Origin: Ruminococcus sp.
GTDB lineage: Bacteria > Bacillota > Clostridia > Oscillospirales > Ruminococcaceae
Direction of reading: 5' to 3'
DNA length: 59,694 bases
Assembly (NCBI GenBank): GCA_017525915.1
Contig: JAFXSC010000009.1
Span: forward strand, 1-59,694
The notes under the pieces are model-generated. The model saw only the letters and a list, made by a program, of their open reading frames with translations, made no database searches and was not told where the DNA came from. Positions 25,055-34,151 of this stretch are shown one piece after another (the first letter of the stretch is position 1; the number at the start of each line of letters is the position of its first letter). The position numbers were made by a program, and so were the translations under genes.

Positions 25055-27326
25055 TATTGTTTTCCTTTCTTTCTATCATTCCGAGCACTTCAAGTATACC
25101 GGGATTATCAGTCTGGGGAGGCTTCATCTCCGGGCTGCCGGTCAGCATATTCCTCAGGCAGGTATAACGCTTGGTGCGCTTGTTATTGTCCACCATTGAG
25201 TTTATCTTCTCCTCCGAGCCGATGAGTATAAGCAGCTTCTTAGCTCTCGTCACTGCCGTATAGAGCAGATTGCGGTAGGAAAGCTTCTCGAAGCCTTCCA
25301 TGAGCGGTATTATCACAGCCTCGAACTCGCAGCCCTGGCTTTTGTGTACCGTTATCGCATAGGCAAGCTCTATCTGCGACAGGAGGTCGAACGGATAGCT
25401 CGCTATTCTTCCGTCAAAGTCAATGACCGCAGTCATCGCACCTGGAGTTATCTTCCGGATAATGCCGATATCACCGTTGTATATGCCTGTCCCCTGTTCA
25501 TGCGAACGGCTCCAGACGATATCGTAGTTGTTACGTGTCTGCATGACCTTGTCACCCTCGCGGAAGGTGAAGATATGGCTCTTGTACTCAGCCTTTCCGG
25601 GCGCCGGAGGGTTTATCTCCTGCTGGAGGACCTTGTTGAGCTCTATCGAGCCGAGCGTACCCTTTCTCGAGGGCGTGAGCACCTGTATATCTTCCGTCGG
25701 GGAATAGCCGTAAGCCTTGGGAAGCCTTGTCCTGACGAGGTCTGCAACGAGCCGGAGCGACTTCTCCGGGTCATCACGCTTAAAGAAGAAGAAATCGTTG
25801 TTTTTCTGCGTAAGGTCGGGATATTCTCCGGATACTATCCTGTGAGCGTTGGTGATTATGCAGCTCTGACGCGCCTGACGGAATATCTCCTTCAGCATTA
25901 TCGTCGGAACTATGCCGCTCGCTATGAGGTCGCTGAGAAGGTTTCCTGCTCCTACCGAGGGAAGCTGGTCGCTGTCCCCGACAAGTATGAGCTTGCAGCC
26001 GAGTCTTACCGCACGGAGAAGCTTCTCAAAAAGCAGGACATCGACCATTGACATCTCGTCCACGACAAGCACGTCGCAGTCAAGCGGATTGGTCTCGTTA
26101 TGTGCAAAAACTGTTCGTCCGCCGGCATCATAGACAACTTCGAGAAGGCGGTGTATGGTCTTGGCATCATTGCCCGTGAGGTCGGACATACGCTTCGCCG
26201 CACGTCCTGTCGGAGCGGTAAGAAGCACACGGCTTCCGCGCTTCTCGAACAGCGAGATTATCGCATTGAGAGTGGTGGTCTTACCTGTACCGGGACCGCC
26301 GGTGAGTATCATCAGTCCGCGCGAAACGGCAGTCGTTATCGCCTGACGCTGGAGCGCCTCATAGCGGATATTGTGTTCTTCCTCCTCAATGTCGATGAGT
26401 GCGTCGTAGTCAAAATTCTCCGGCGAGGAAAAGTCCTTGAGAATATGTATCCTGTCCGCGATGAACTGCTCCGCGTAGAAGTAGTCCGGAAGATAGACAT
26501 ACTCGCGGTCATTCTTGATATACTCAAACAGCTCATTGTCATCAAGGGCAAGGTTATAGGATTCGTAGAAATCGTGCTCGCTCACGCCGAGGGCATTCGT
26601 TGCCTTGGCTGAAAGCGTTTCAAGCGGCAGACAGGAATGTCCGAGCGAGGTGTTTGCCCTGAGGATATACTGCATTCCTGCGATAACACGGCGGCTGTCG
26701 ATGCGGCTCATGCGGAGGTCGGAGGCTATCTCGTCAGCCTTGCGGAAATCGAGTTCAACCGCCTCACTGCACATGATATAGGGGTTCATCTTAATGAGCT
26801 CCATAGAATCGCTGCCGTATTTACGGTAAACACGCATTGCAAACTGCGACCTTATCTCATACTGCGAGAGGAATGAAAGGATACAGCGGAGCGTAAAGAG
26901 CTTACGGGCTTCATCGGCTATCTCAGCGCATTTTGCGGTGGAAATGCCCTTTATCTCACTCAGGCGCATAGGGTCATGCTCCATGACGTCGAGGGTCTGT
27001 GCTCCGAATACCGCGACTATTTTCCTTGCAAGTCCGGGACCTATTCCCTTTATCGCGCCGGAAGCAAGATATTTCTCGATATTCACTACCGTGTCCGGGA
27101 GCTTTCGCTCACAGTATTCAGCCCGGAACTGAGTGCCGAACCTGCGGTGGGTAACGTAGCTGCCCTCGAGGATAAGACCCTCGCCCTCCTCTATCTCGCC
27201 GAGCTCGCCGACAACGGTGATAAGCTCTCCGCCGGCATCAAGGTCAAGTACGGTATAGCCGTTCTCTGCGTTCCTGAAAAGCACGTTCTCGACCGTACCC
27301 TCAATGTGCAGCAGCTCATTTTCCAA
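25047..27326 (-). CDS. recD2: RecD2-like ATP-dependent DNA helicase
   Basis: This SF1B helicase has 759 residues from TTG 27326. The N-terminal OB-like domain (about 1-75) starts HIEGTVENVLF. Helix-hairpin-helix repeats follow (80-190; GIGPGLARKI, EIKGISTAKC). The motor has Walker A GGPGTGKTTTL (about 342), DEMSMVD (about 420), GDSDQLPSVGAGNLL, and the C-terminal AYAITVHKSQGCEF. I use TTG 27326 because GAGGTG lies 6 bases upstream and the longer frame to 27428 would overlap a real upstream gene. RecD2 acts without RecBC in DNA repair. It is the second gene of a three-gene transcript from the promoter at 27740-27768. Confidence 0.9.
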   Translation of the reverse strand: MENELLHIEGTVENVLFRNAENGYTVLDLDAGGELITVVGELGEIEEGEGLILEGSYVTHRRFGTQFRAEYCERKLPDTVVNIEKYLASGAIKGIGPGLARKIVAVFGAQTLDVMEHDPMRLSEIKGISTAKCAEIADEARKLFTLRCILSFLSQYEIRSQFAMRVYRKYGSDSMELIKMNPYIMCSEAVELDFRKADEIASDLRMSRIDSRRVIAGMQYILRANTSLGHSCLPLETLSAKATNALGVSEHDFYESYNLALDDNELFEYIKNDREYVYLPDYFYAEQFIADRIHILKDFSSPENFDYDALIDIEEEEHNIRYEALQRQAITTAVSRGLMILTGGPGTGKTTTLNAIISLFEKRGSRVLLTAPTGRAAKRMSDLTGNDAKTIHRLLEVVYDAGGRTVFAHNETNPLDCDVLVVDEMSMVDVLLFEKLLRAVRLGCKLILVGDSDQLPSVGAGNLLSDLIASGIVPTIMLKEIFRQARQSCIITNAHRIVSGEYPDLTQKNNDFFFFKRDDPEKSLRLVADLVRTRLPKAYGYSPTEDIQVLTPSRKGTLGSIELNKVLQQEINPPAPGKAEYKSHIFTFREGDKVMQTRNNYDIVWSRSHEQGTGIYNGDIGIIRKITPGAMTAVIDFDGRIASYPFDLLSQIELAYAITVHKSQGCEFEAVIIPLMEGFEKLSYRNLLYTAVTRAKKLLILIGSEEKINSMVDNNKRTKRYTCLRNMLTGSPEMKPPQTDNPGILEVLGMIERKENNNG

Positions 27327-27366
27327 GCGTTTCACCTCTGTATGCAATACTTCACATTTTATTATA

Positions 27367-27717
27367 CTACTTTTCCGGGACAAATGCAAATATTTCGGAC
27401 AAAAAATTTTCAAGGTCTTCCGGAGCAACTACAACCGCTTCTCCGAGGTCGCGGCAGAATTCGCTGCAAAGCTCCCTCTCTGCTTCACCGCCGCCGTAGT
27501 CGAGAAGTATGATATGTCCGACCGGACAGCTGCCGCAGAGTATGAGCGTCCGGAGACGGTCAAGAGCCGGTCCGAGTTCCTGAAAGTCCGGGAATACCGG
27601 TATTATCGCTGCCACCGGAGCTTTATGCGAAGGGCTTTTCCATACGAACAGACAGACTATTTCTGTTCCGGCAATAACTGCGAGAACTGCAAGGGATATA
27701 AGTATCGGCGCATCCAT
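27367..27717 (-). CDS. Small single-span membrane protein, 116 residues
   Basis: One hydrophobic helix (about residues 5-27) is followed by a soluble Leu/Glu-rich domain with a CGSCPVGH stretch and LLDYGGGEAERE. I do not recognise a family. The ATG at 27717 follows AAGGAG by 9 bases; a TTG two codons earlier is too close to it. A consensus promoter lies just upstream and recD2 begins 40 bases downstream, so it heads that operon. Confidence 0.7.
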   Translation of the reverse strand: MDAPILISLAVLAVIAGTEIVCLFVWKSPSHKAPVAAIIPVFPDFQELGPALDRLRTLILCGSCPVGHIILLDYGGGEAERELCSEFCRDLGEAVVVAPEDLENFLSEIFAFVPEK

Positions 27718-27739
27718 TTCCAACAGCTCCTTTCACAGT

Positions 27740-27768
27740 ATTATATGCAGTAAAAGGAATATTGTCAA
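27740..27768 (-). promoter_or_regulatory. Promoter for the small membrane protein, recD2 and mreB genes
   Basis: On the minus strand TTGACA (27768-27763) and TATAAT (27745-27740) are 17 bases apart, both perfect matches, 23 bases before the ATG at 27717. Confidence 0.8.
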
Positions 27769-27776
27769 AGAGCAGG

Positions 27777-27803
27777 AAAAAGCTCCCCGCAGGGAGCTTT
27801 GTT
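27777..27803 (-). terminator. Terminator downstream of mrp
   Basis: AAAGCTCCC (27779-27787) pairs with GGGAGCTTT (27792-27800) around CGCA. Read on the minus strand, the stem ends in a T run after the mrp stop at 27816. Confidence 0.8.
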
Positions 27804-27815
27804 TCAGGTATCGTG

Positions 27816-28637
27816 TTATTCGGCTATCTTTTCAGCAGCCTCAGTCAGCCATTCGCCCTCAAAGAGTTCGATAGTACCCTGATCGCAGTGCTTTGCAAGA
27901 TCAGTGCAGATCGGGAGCTTTGCAAGTACAGGTATGCCGTACTGTGCAGCTATCTCGTCTATGTGGCTCTCGCCGTAGATGTTGTGGCGCTTTCCGCAGT
28001 CCGGACACTCATAATAGCTCATATTCTCAACGATTCCGAGTATCGGTATATTCATGAGCTTTGCCATTTTCACAGCCTTCTCGACTATCATGGAAACGAG
28101 TTCCTGCGGGGATGTTACGATTACTATTCCGTTCACGGGGAGAGACTGGAAAACAGTCAGCGGAACGTCACCTGTTCCCGGAGGCATATCAACTACGAGG
28201 CAGTCGATGTCCTTCCAGATAACATCGGTCCAGAACTGCTTTACAACTCCGGCGATGACAGGACCTCTCCATACAACAGGGTCACTCTCGTTTTCGAGGA
28301 GAAGGTTCACCGACATTACGTCTATGCCCATCTTGCTCTTTACGGGAATGATACCGAACTCGCAGGCGTCAGCCTTAGTGTGGATACCAAAGGCCTTCGG
28401 CACTGAAGGACCGGTTATATCTGCATCGAGGATACCGACGCTCTTTCCGGCTCTCTGGAGAGAGACCGCAAGCATAGAGGATACGAGGGTCTTTCCGACG
28501 CCGCCCTTTCCGCTTACAACACCGATAACTCTGCCGATGCTGCTCATCTTGTTAGGCTCTTCAAGAAGGCTCTGCGGCTCTTTTCTGCTTGCACAATCGC
28601 TTCCGCAGCTTGAACAGTCATGTGTACATTCACTCAT
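27816..28637 (-). CDS. mrp: Mrp/NBP35 family Fe-S cluster carrier ATPase
   Basis: This P-loop protein of 273 residues binds and hands over Fe-S clusters. A short Cys-rich head (CTHDCSSCGSDC) precedes the deviant Walker A GKGGVGKT (about 43-50). It continues with DADITGPS, DMPPGTGD and a CPDC pair near residue 212 that bridges the cluster in dimers. The head resembles the N-terminal Cys cluster of Nbp35. ATG 28637 has AAGGAG about 8 bases upstream; the frame is open to 28790 but that part overlaps the promoter. It forms its own transcription unit. Confidence 0.93.
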   Translation of the reverse strand: MSECTHDCSSCGSDCASRKEPQSLLEEPNKMSSIGRVIGVVSGKGGVGKTLVSSMLAVSLQRAGKSVGILDADITGPSVPKAFGIHTKADACEFGIIPVKSKMGIDVMSVNLLLENESDPVVWRGPVIAGVVKQFWTDVIWKDIDCLVVDMPPGTGDVPLTVFQSLPVNGIVIVTSPQELVSMIVEKAVKMAKLMNIPILGIVENMSYYECPDCGKRHNIYGESHIDEIAAQYGIPVLAKLPICTDLAKHCDQGTIELFEGEWLTEAAEKIAE

Positions 28638-28670
28638 TTGATTACACTCCTTAAAGCTTAGAATAGTATT

Positions 28671-28699
28671 ATTATACCCCATATTTCCGGAATAGTCAA
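28671..28699 (-). promoter_or_regulatory. Promoter for mrp
   Basis: On the minus strand TTGACT (28699-28694) and TATAAT (28676-28671) with a 17-base spacer, 34 bases before the ATG. Confidence 0.75.
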
Positions 28700-28745
28700 G
28701 AGGCAGAAAAGATAATACACAATCAGTGCCAAGTAAGAGAACTGA

Positions 28746-28774
28746 TTGACAAAGCCCGAACATTGTGATATAAT
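28746..28774 (+). promoter_or_regulatory. Promoter for gltX and the MetRS-like gene
   Basis: Perfect TTGACA (28746-28751) and TATAAT (28769-28774), spacer 17. It is divergent from the mrp promoter and lies 82 bases before the gltX start. Confidence 0.8.
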
Positions 28775-28855
28775 TAATAATAGCATTCATTTTGATCTGC
28801 CTGTCATTCAGCAGCTCACTATGAACAGAATAACCGTTTACAAAGGTGTGTGTTT

Positions 28856-30496
28856 ATGGACAATAATAAACTTGCAGATATTCTTTTCCCCGATGTTGCC
28901 GGAACTCCCGAGGATATGGAGAAACGCTTCCCGGAACGCGATCTTCCCGAAAGTGCCTGCGTTACCCGTATAGGTCCCAGCCCGACAGGCTTCGTTCACC
29001 TCGGAAACCTCTATAATGCGCTGATAGGCGAGCGTATCGCTCATCAGTCCGGCGGCGTTTTCTACCTCCGTATCGAGGATACCGACAACAAGCGCGAGGT
29101 CGAGGGGGCAGTCGATACTGTCATCAATGCCATGAACTATTTCGGCGTTCATTTTGACGAGGGAGCAGTTTCCGACGGCGACAACGGTGCTTACGGTCCC
29201 TACCGCCAGAGACAGCGCCGCGATATCTACCACGTTTTCGCAAAGCACCTCGTTCAACGCGGACTTGCTTACCCATGCTTCATGACCGCTGAGGAGATAG
29301 ATGCTCTCCGCGAACAGCAGACTGCCGCCAAGGAGAACCCAGGCATCTACGGAAAATACGCTAAATACCGCGATATCACACCGGAGGAAACTCAGGCTCT
29401 CATCGCTGAGGGCAAGGAGTGGGTGCTCCGCTACAAAGGCGTTGAGACCGGCGAATACATCTCCGTTGAGGACGCTATCCGCGGAAAGGTAGAGATGCCG
29501 CGAAACAACATGGACTTCGTTCTCCTCAAGAGCGACGGTATTCCCACATACCACTTCGCCCATGTCGTTGACGACCACCTCATGCGTTCAACACACGTTA
29601 TCCGCGGTGAGGAATGGCTCTCATCCCTGCCGATGCACGTTGAGCTTTTCAATGCACTCGGCTGGAAGCAGCCCATATACTGCCATACCGCTACCCTCAT
29701 GAAGATAGACCCCGAGACCGGCGGAAAGCGCAAGCTCTCCAAGAGAAAGGACCCCGAGCTCGCACTCTCCTACTACCAGCAGGAGGGCATTACTCCCGAT
29801 GCTATCTGGGAATTCCTCCTCACCGTGCTCAACTCCAACTATGAGGAATGGCGTCTTGCAGACCCCGATGCAGATTACAGGGAATTCCCCTATTCCCTCT
29901 CGAAAATGTCGATATCCGGCGCTCTCGTTGACCTTGACAAGCTCCGCGATATTTCCAAGAACGTTATCGGCAGAATGCCTGCCGACAAGATATACAGCGA
30001 ATGGCTCGCATGGTGCGATGAATACAGACCGGATTTTGCCGAGCTCATAAGAAAGTACCCCGAGCGCACGGTCGCAGCTCTCAATGTCGGAAGGAATGCC
30101 GCAAAGCCGCGTAAGGACCTCGAAACATGGAAGCAGGCGTGCGATTTCATGAGCTTCTACTACGGTGAGACCTTCAGGGTGTCAGACGAGATGCCGGCAG
30201 AATGTGACGCTGATACGGTGAAGGAGTTTTTTGCTAAGTATATCGCTTCCTACGACCACAGTGACGACAGCGCTGCATGGTTCGACAAGGTCAAGTCTAT
30301 AACCGAGGAAATGGGCTTTGCTGTCAAGCCGAAGGATTACAAGAAAAATCCCGACCAGTTCAAGGGAAGCATCGTCCACATAACCAATATGCTCCGCATT
30401 GCCCTTACCGGTCACTCAAACGCTCCCGATATCCATGAGGTGAGTCATGTTCTCGGCGAGGATATCGTAATGGCAAGACTTCAGAAATGGGCTTGA
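28856..30496 (+). CDS. gltX: Glutamate-tRNA ligase
   Basis: This class I synthetase of 546 residues has the HIGH-type motif as GPSPTGFVHLGN (about 42-53), RIEDTDNKR, and the KMSKS motif as KLSKRKDPE. It charges tRNA-Glu and, where GlnRS is missing, usually tRNA-Gln for the amidotransferase route; which applies here cannot be told from the window. The ATG at 28856 is preferred to the GTG two codons upstream because AAAGGTG lies at the right distance. The MetRS-like gene follows after 33 bases on the same transcript. Confidence 0.93.
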   Translation: MDNNKLADILFPDVAGTPEDMEKRFPERDLPESACVTRIGPSPTGFVHLGNLYNALIGERIAHQSGGVFYLRIEDTDNKREVEGAVDTVINAMNYFGVHFDEGAVSDGDNGAYGPYRQRQRRDIYHVFAKHLVQRGLAYPCFMTAEEIDALREQQTAAKENPGIYGKYAKYRDITPEETQALIAEGKEWVLRYKGVETGEYISVEDAIRGKVEMPRNNMDFVLLKSDGIPTYHFAHVVDDHLMRSTHVIRGEEWLSSLPMHVELFNALGWKQPIYCHTATLMKIDPETGGKRKLSKRKDPELALSYYQQEGITPDAIWEFLLTVLNSNYEEWRLADPDADYREFPYSLSKMSISGALVDLDKLRDISKNVIGRMPADKIYSEWLAWCDEYRPDFAELIRKYPERTVAALNVGRNAAKPRKDLETWKQACDFMSFYYGETFRVSDEMPAECDADTVKEFFAKYIASYDHSDDSAAWFDKVKSITEEMGFAVKPKDYKKNPDQFKGSIVHITNMLRIALTGHSNAPDIHEVSHVLGEDIVMARLQKWA

Positions 30497-30529
30497 ACCC
30501 ACAAAAACAACTATAAAGAAGGTCATACA

Positions 30530-32551
30530 ATGTCTAAGAATAATGAAAACAATAACGGCAGACCGTTCGAGATACCGCGTCCTGTATTTCCAAAAAGAGC
30601 AGTTATAACCGGCGGTATGCCCTACGGCAACAAGGAACTCCACTTCGGCCATGTGGGCGGTATGTTCGTTTTCGCTGATACCTTCGCAAGATTCATGCGT
30701 GACCGTATCGGCAAGGAAAATGTTATATTCGTCGGCGGTACGGACTGCTACGGCTCCCCTATCGCCGAGGGCTGGAGATTAAAGGTCGAGAGGGGCGAAT
30801 TTGAAGGCTCCCTCACAGACTTCGTTCAGCGCAACCATGACAAACAGCAGGCTACCCTTGACGCTTACGGTATCTCACCCAATATATTCGCAGCCTCCGG
30901 TCTCGGACGTTCAAAGGAGATCCACGCTGAGGTAACAGACTGGTTCATCAGCTCCCTCTACAAAAAGGGTCAGCTCAGCAAGATCTCCACAATGCAGTTC
31001 TTTGACGAAAAAGCCGGAGTATTCCTCAACGGCAGACAGGTAGTCGGAAAATGTCCCGTTGAAGGCTGCACATCCGAAAAGGGCTACGCTGACGAGTGCG
31101 ACCTCGGTCATCAGTATATGCCGGAAAACCTCATAAATCCGGTCAGCACCCTCACAGGTGAGACTCCCTCAATGAAGCCGGTAACGAACTGGTACTTCAA
31201 ACTCCGCGATTACGAAGAGCTCATGAAGCAGTGGATAGAGGAGCTCAAAAAGCGCAAGGACATCCGTCCTGTTGTATGGAAGACCATTGACGAATTTCTC
31301 AAGCCGCCGGTAATCTACGTCAAGCGCGAATTTGAGGAAAAGTATATGTCCCTGAAGGGCACCATGCCCGCTCATGAATACATTGAGGAGCCCAAGAAGC
31401 CCTCGTTCACGATAGAGTTCAGCAAGCTCTCCGACTGCGATGAAGCCTGCCGTATACTCACTCAGAACGGCATACGCTACCGTACCGGAAAGACACTCGT
31501 TCCCTTCCGTCTCACCGGAAACATCGAATGGGGCGTTCCTGCGCCGGTTATGGACGGTGAGGAAGGACTTACCGTATGGGTATGGCCGGAATCACTCTGG
31601 GCTCCTATCTCATTCACTCAGACCTACCTCGAAAAAGTCGGCAGGAACAGGGACGAATGGAAGGATTACTGGTGCAGCAAGGAATCAGGTGTATATCAGT
31701 TCATCGGTCAGGACAATATCTATTTCTACGGCATCGCTGAACCTGCTATGTGGATGGCACAGCAGCAGTCCGAGGTGAAGACCGCAGAGCCGCCCGAGGG
31801 TGAGCTCCAGATGCCTGTCATCGTTGCAAATCACCACATACTCTTCCTCGACAAGAAGGCTTCAAGCTCCGGCGCAGTCAAGCCGCCTATGGCTGACGAC
31901 CTCCTCGACCACTACACACCCGAGCAGCTCCGTATGCACTGGCTCGGTCTCGGTCTCGGACAGCGTTCCGTAAGCTTCATGCCCAAGCCATATAATCCGG
32001 ACGCCAAGCCCGATGATGCCGACCCCGTTGTTAAGGATGGTCTCCTGCTCTCGAACGTTTACAACCGTATGATACGCACGGCTTTCTATACCGCTCAGAA
32101 GGAGCTTGACGGCATAATGCCTGACAATGCACCCGAGGAGCAGTTCCTTGCGGACGCAAAGAAGGCTGTTCTCGAATACGAGAGACATATGTCCAAGTTT
32201 GCGTTCCACCAGTGTACCTACGTTCTCGACAGCTATATCCGCAACGGAAGCAAGTACATGGCTAAGAACCTCACCGGCGAATATCCCGACAAGGAAGCAC
32301 TGAAGCAGGCTCTTGCCAACCTGTTCTATATGATAAGGATAGCAGGTGTGCTCCTTCACCCGATGGCTCCCTTCGGCACTGAAAAGCTCCGTGAGTACCT
32401 CGATGCCGATGAGCGTATATGGTCCTGGGATACTATCCTCGAACCTATCAACTACTTCACCGGCAGGGATCATAAACTCAAGTTCCTGCCCCCGAGAACG
32501 GATTTCTTCACCCGTCACGAAAGCCAGTTCTCCACAGAAGAAGCTGAATAA
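30530..32551 (+). CDS. MetRS-like class I aminoacyl-tRNA synthetase
   Basis: This 673-residue protein matches the MetRS catalytic core. PYGNKELHFGHVGG carries the HIGH motif as HFGH, GGTDCYGSPI follows, and a zinc-knuckle region has CPVEGC, CDLGH and LINPVSTLTGETP. The expected KMSKS loop reads KKASSS (31853-31870), so Met and the second Lys are replaced. About 60 unusual residues sit before GNIEWGVPAP, where MetRS normally has a different linker. A tRNA-binding helix bundle fills the C-terminal third; the EMAP/Trbp111-like tail is absent. It may be the cell's MetRS or a paralogue with changed function. An AAGAAGG site precedes the ATG. Confidence 0.8.
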   Translation: MSKNNENNNGRPFEIPRPVFPKRAVITGGMPYGNKELHFGHVGGMFVFADTFARFMRDRIGKENVIFVGGTDCYGSPIAEGWRLKVERGEFEGSLTDFVQRNHDKQQATLDAYGISPNIFAASGLGRSKEIHAEVTDWFISSLYKKGQLSKISTMQFFDEKAGVFLNGRQVVGKCPVEGCTSEKGYADECDLGHQYMPENLINPVSTLTGETPSMKPVTNWYFKLRDYEELMKQWIEELKKRKDIRPVVWKTIDEFLKPPVIYVKREFEEKYMSLKGTMPAHEYIEEPKKPSFTIEFSKLSDCDEACRILTQNGIRYRTGKTLVPFRLTGNIEWGVPAPVMDGEEGLTVWVWPESLWAPISFTQTYLEKVGRNRDEWKDYWCSKESGVYQFIGQDNIYFYGIAEPAMWMAQQQSEVKTAEPPEGELQMPVIVANHHILFLDKKASSSGAVKPPMADDLLDHYTPEQLRMHWLGLGLGQRSVSFMPKPYNPDAKPDDADPVVKDGLLLSNVYNRMIRTAFYTAQKELDGIMPDNAPEEQFLADAKKAVLEYERHMSKFAFHQCTYVLDSYIRNGSKYMAKNLTGEYPDKEALKQALANLFYMIRIAGVLLHPMAPFGTEKLREYLDADERIWSWDTILEPINYFTGRDHKLKFLPPRTDFFTRHESQFSTEEAE

Positions 32552-32556
32552 TAACG

Positions 32557-32585
32557 AGCCGGTCAGAAATGACCGGCTTTTGGTT
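32557..32585 (+). terminator. Terminator of the gltX transcript
   Basis: AGCCGGTCA (32557-32565) pairs with TGACCGGCT (32570-32578) around GAAA, followed by a T-rich tail. Confidence 0.85.
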
Positions 32586-32679
32586 TAACTCCGCAAGATT
32601 TTACTTGCTTTTTCAGTTCCGGTATGGTAAACTATTCTTCGTCCGGAGAAAAACTTCCCGGACGGAAAGCTGTGAAATA

Positions 32680-34044
32680 ATGTACGATAAGAAAAAGATA
32701 TACCGCGAACTGTTTTCCATTGTAATGCCCATTGCGCTGCAATACCTCATGGCTTCGCTCGTCACAGCGAGTGACGCCTTCATGCTCGGATTCCTCGATC
32801 AGGACTCCCTTGCAGCTTCATCGCTTGCCGGACAGGTCGCTTTTGTTTTCAGCCTTTTCTATGGCGCATTCGTATTCGGCTGCAACGTCCTCGCAGCGCA
32901 GTACTGGGGGAAACGCGACCAGCGTTCAGTCGAGGAAGTGCTTGCCGTGACCATGCGATATTCCCTCCTTGTGGGAACATTCTTCACCCTCTCGTCGCTG
33001 CTGTTCCCGGAGCAGATAATGCGTATTTTTACCTCTGACGGCAAGCTGATATCTGCCGGAGCGGACTATCTCCGGACCGTCGCGTTCTCCTACGTCCTTA
33101 CCGGCTTCACGCAGGCTTATTTCGGCATCATGAAGATATGCGGAAGGGCAGGACTAAGCTCGTTCATCGGTTCGTCCTCGGTTATTCTCAACATCATACT
33201 GAACTACTTCCTGATATTCGGTGCAGGTCCTTTCCCGAAAATGGGCATAACCGGAGCAGCCCTTGCCACCGTGATATCAAGAGTATTCGAGATGTTAATG
33301 GTCATCTCTGCTATGATACGGCGGAAATGTCCCATGCTCCATGTAAATATGCTTCTCCACGGCAGCCGTCTTCTGCACAGGGACTACTGGAAGTATGCCC
33401 TGCCGATACTGATAAACCAGATAGGCTGGGGATTCGGAGTTGCCATGTATTCCGTAATTATGGGACATCTCGGCAGCGATGCAACAGCTGCAAACTCAAT
33501 AGCGAGCATTGTCCGCAGCATGATTGCAAGTCTCTGCTGGGGCATTGCCTCCGGTGTCGGCATTGTTGTCGGAGGTATGCTCGGCAGGAATGAGACTGAA
33601 AAAGCTCGCAAGGCAGGCGGAAGCTTTGTCCGGTTCTCGATACTCGTCGGCGCCCTTTCCGGACTTGTCATAATCGCTGTGACACCGCTCGTCCTCAACG
33701 TCGTAAAGCTGAACGGTCAGGCACACCATTACCTGAAATATATGATGTTCCTTGCATCATATTATATCATCGGAAACTCGCTCAATTCAACGGTGATCGT
33801 CGGCATTTTTCCTGCCGGAGGCGACACCCGCTTCGGAATGATATGCGATGTAATCACGCTGTGGGGAGTGGTAGTCCCCCTCGGACTTGTCGGTGCATTC
33901 GTGCTGAAGCTTCCTGTCATAGCCGTAGCGGCGATACTCACGCTTGATGAGTTCGTAAAGCTCCCTGCGGTCTACCGGCATTATATGAAATTCAGGTGGC
34001 TGCGTAACATAACCCGTGAGGAGCGCGAAAAGGCTTCTGCGTAA
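32680..34044 (+). CDS. MATE family efflux transporter
   Basis: This membrane protein has 454 residues and 12 predicted helices in two similar halves, beginning ELFSIVMPIALQYL. Family marks are LAASSLAGQVAF in the first half and ANSIASIVRSMIA in the second. MATE proteins export drugs, metabolites or cations using Na+ or H+ gradients; the substrate is not predictable. ATG 32680 is the sensible start since the longer frame runs through the previous terminator. A weak promoter (TTGCTT 32605-32610, TAAACT 32628-32633) lies upstream. Confidence 0.9.
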   Translation: MYDKKKIYRELFSIVMPIALQYLMASLVTASDAFMLGFLDQDSLAASSLAGQVAFVFSLFYGAFVFGCNVLAAQYWGKRDQRSVEEVLAVTMRYSLLVGTFFTLSSLLFPEQIMRIFTSDGKLISAGADYLRTVAFSYVLTGFTQAYFGIMKICGRAGLSSFIGSSSVILNIILNYFLIFGAGPFPKMGITGAALATVISRVFEMLMVISAMIRRKCPMLHVNMLLHGSRLLHRDYWKYALPILINQIGWGFGVAMYSVIMGHLGSDATAANSIASIVRSMIASLCWGIASGVGIVVGGMLGRNETEKARKAGGSFVRFSILVGALSGLVIIAVTPLVLNVVKLNGQAHHYLKYMMFLASYYIIGNSLNSTVIVGIFPAGGDTRFGMICDVITLWGVVVPLGLVGAFVLKLPVIAVAAILTLDEFVKLPAVYRHYMKFRWLRNITREEREKASA

Positions 34045-34061
34045 AAATGTACAAAATGCGG

Positions 34062-34090
34062 TTGACAATGTTCTAAATATGTGGTATAAT
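34062..34090 (+). promoter_or_regulatory. Consensus promoter for the alarmone synthetase
   Basis: Perfect TTGACA (34062-34067), 17-base spacer and perfect TATAAT (34085-34090), 61 bases before the ATG. Confidence 0.85.
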
Positions 34091-34151
34091 AACAATACTC
34101 GTTCTGCGTAGAAATCTGCAGAACATTTGATATAAAGGATCGGATCTAATA

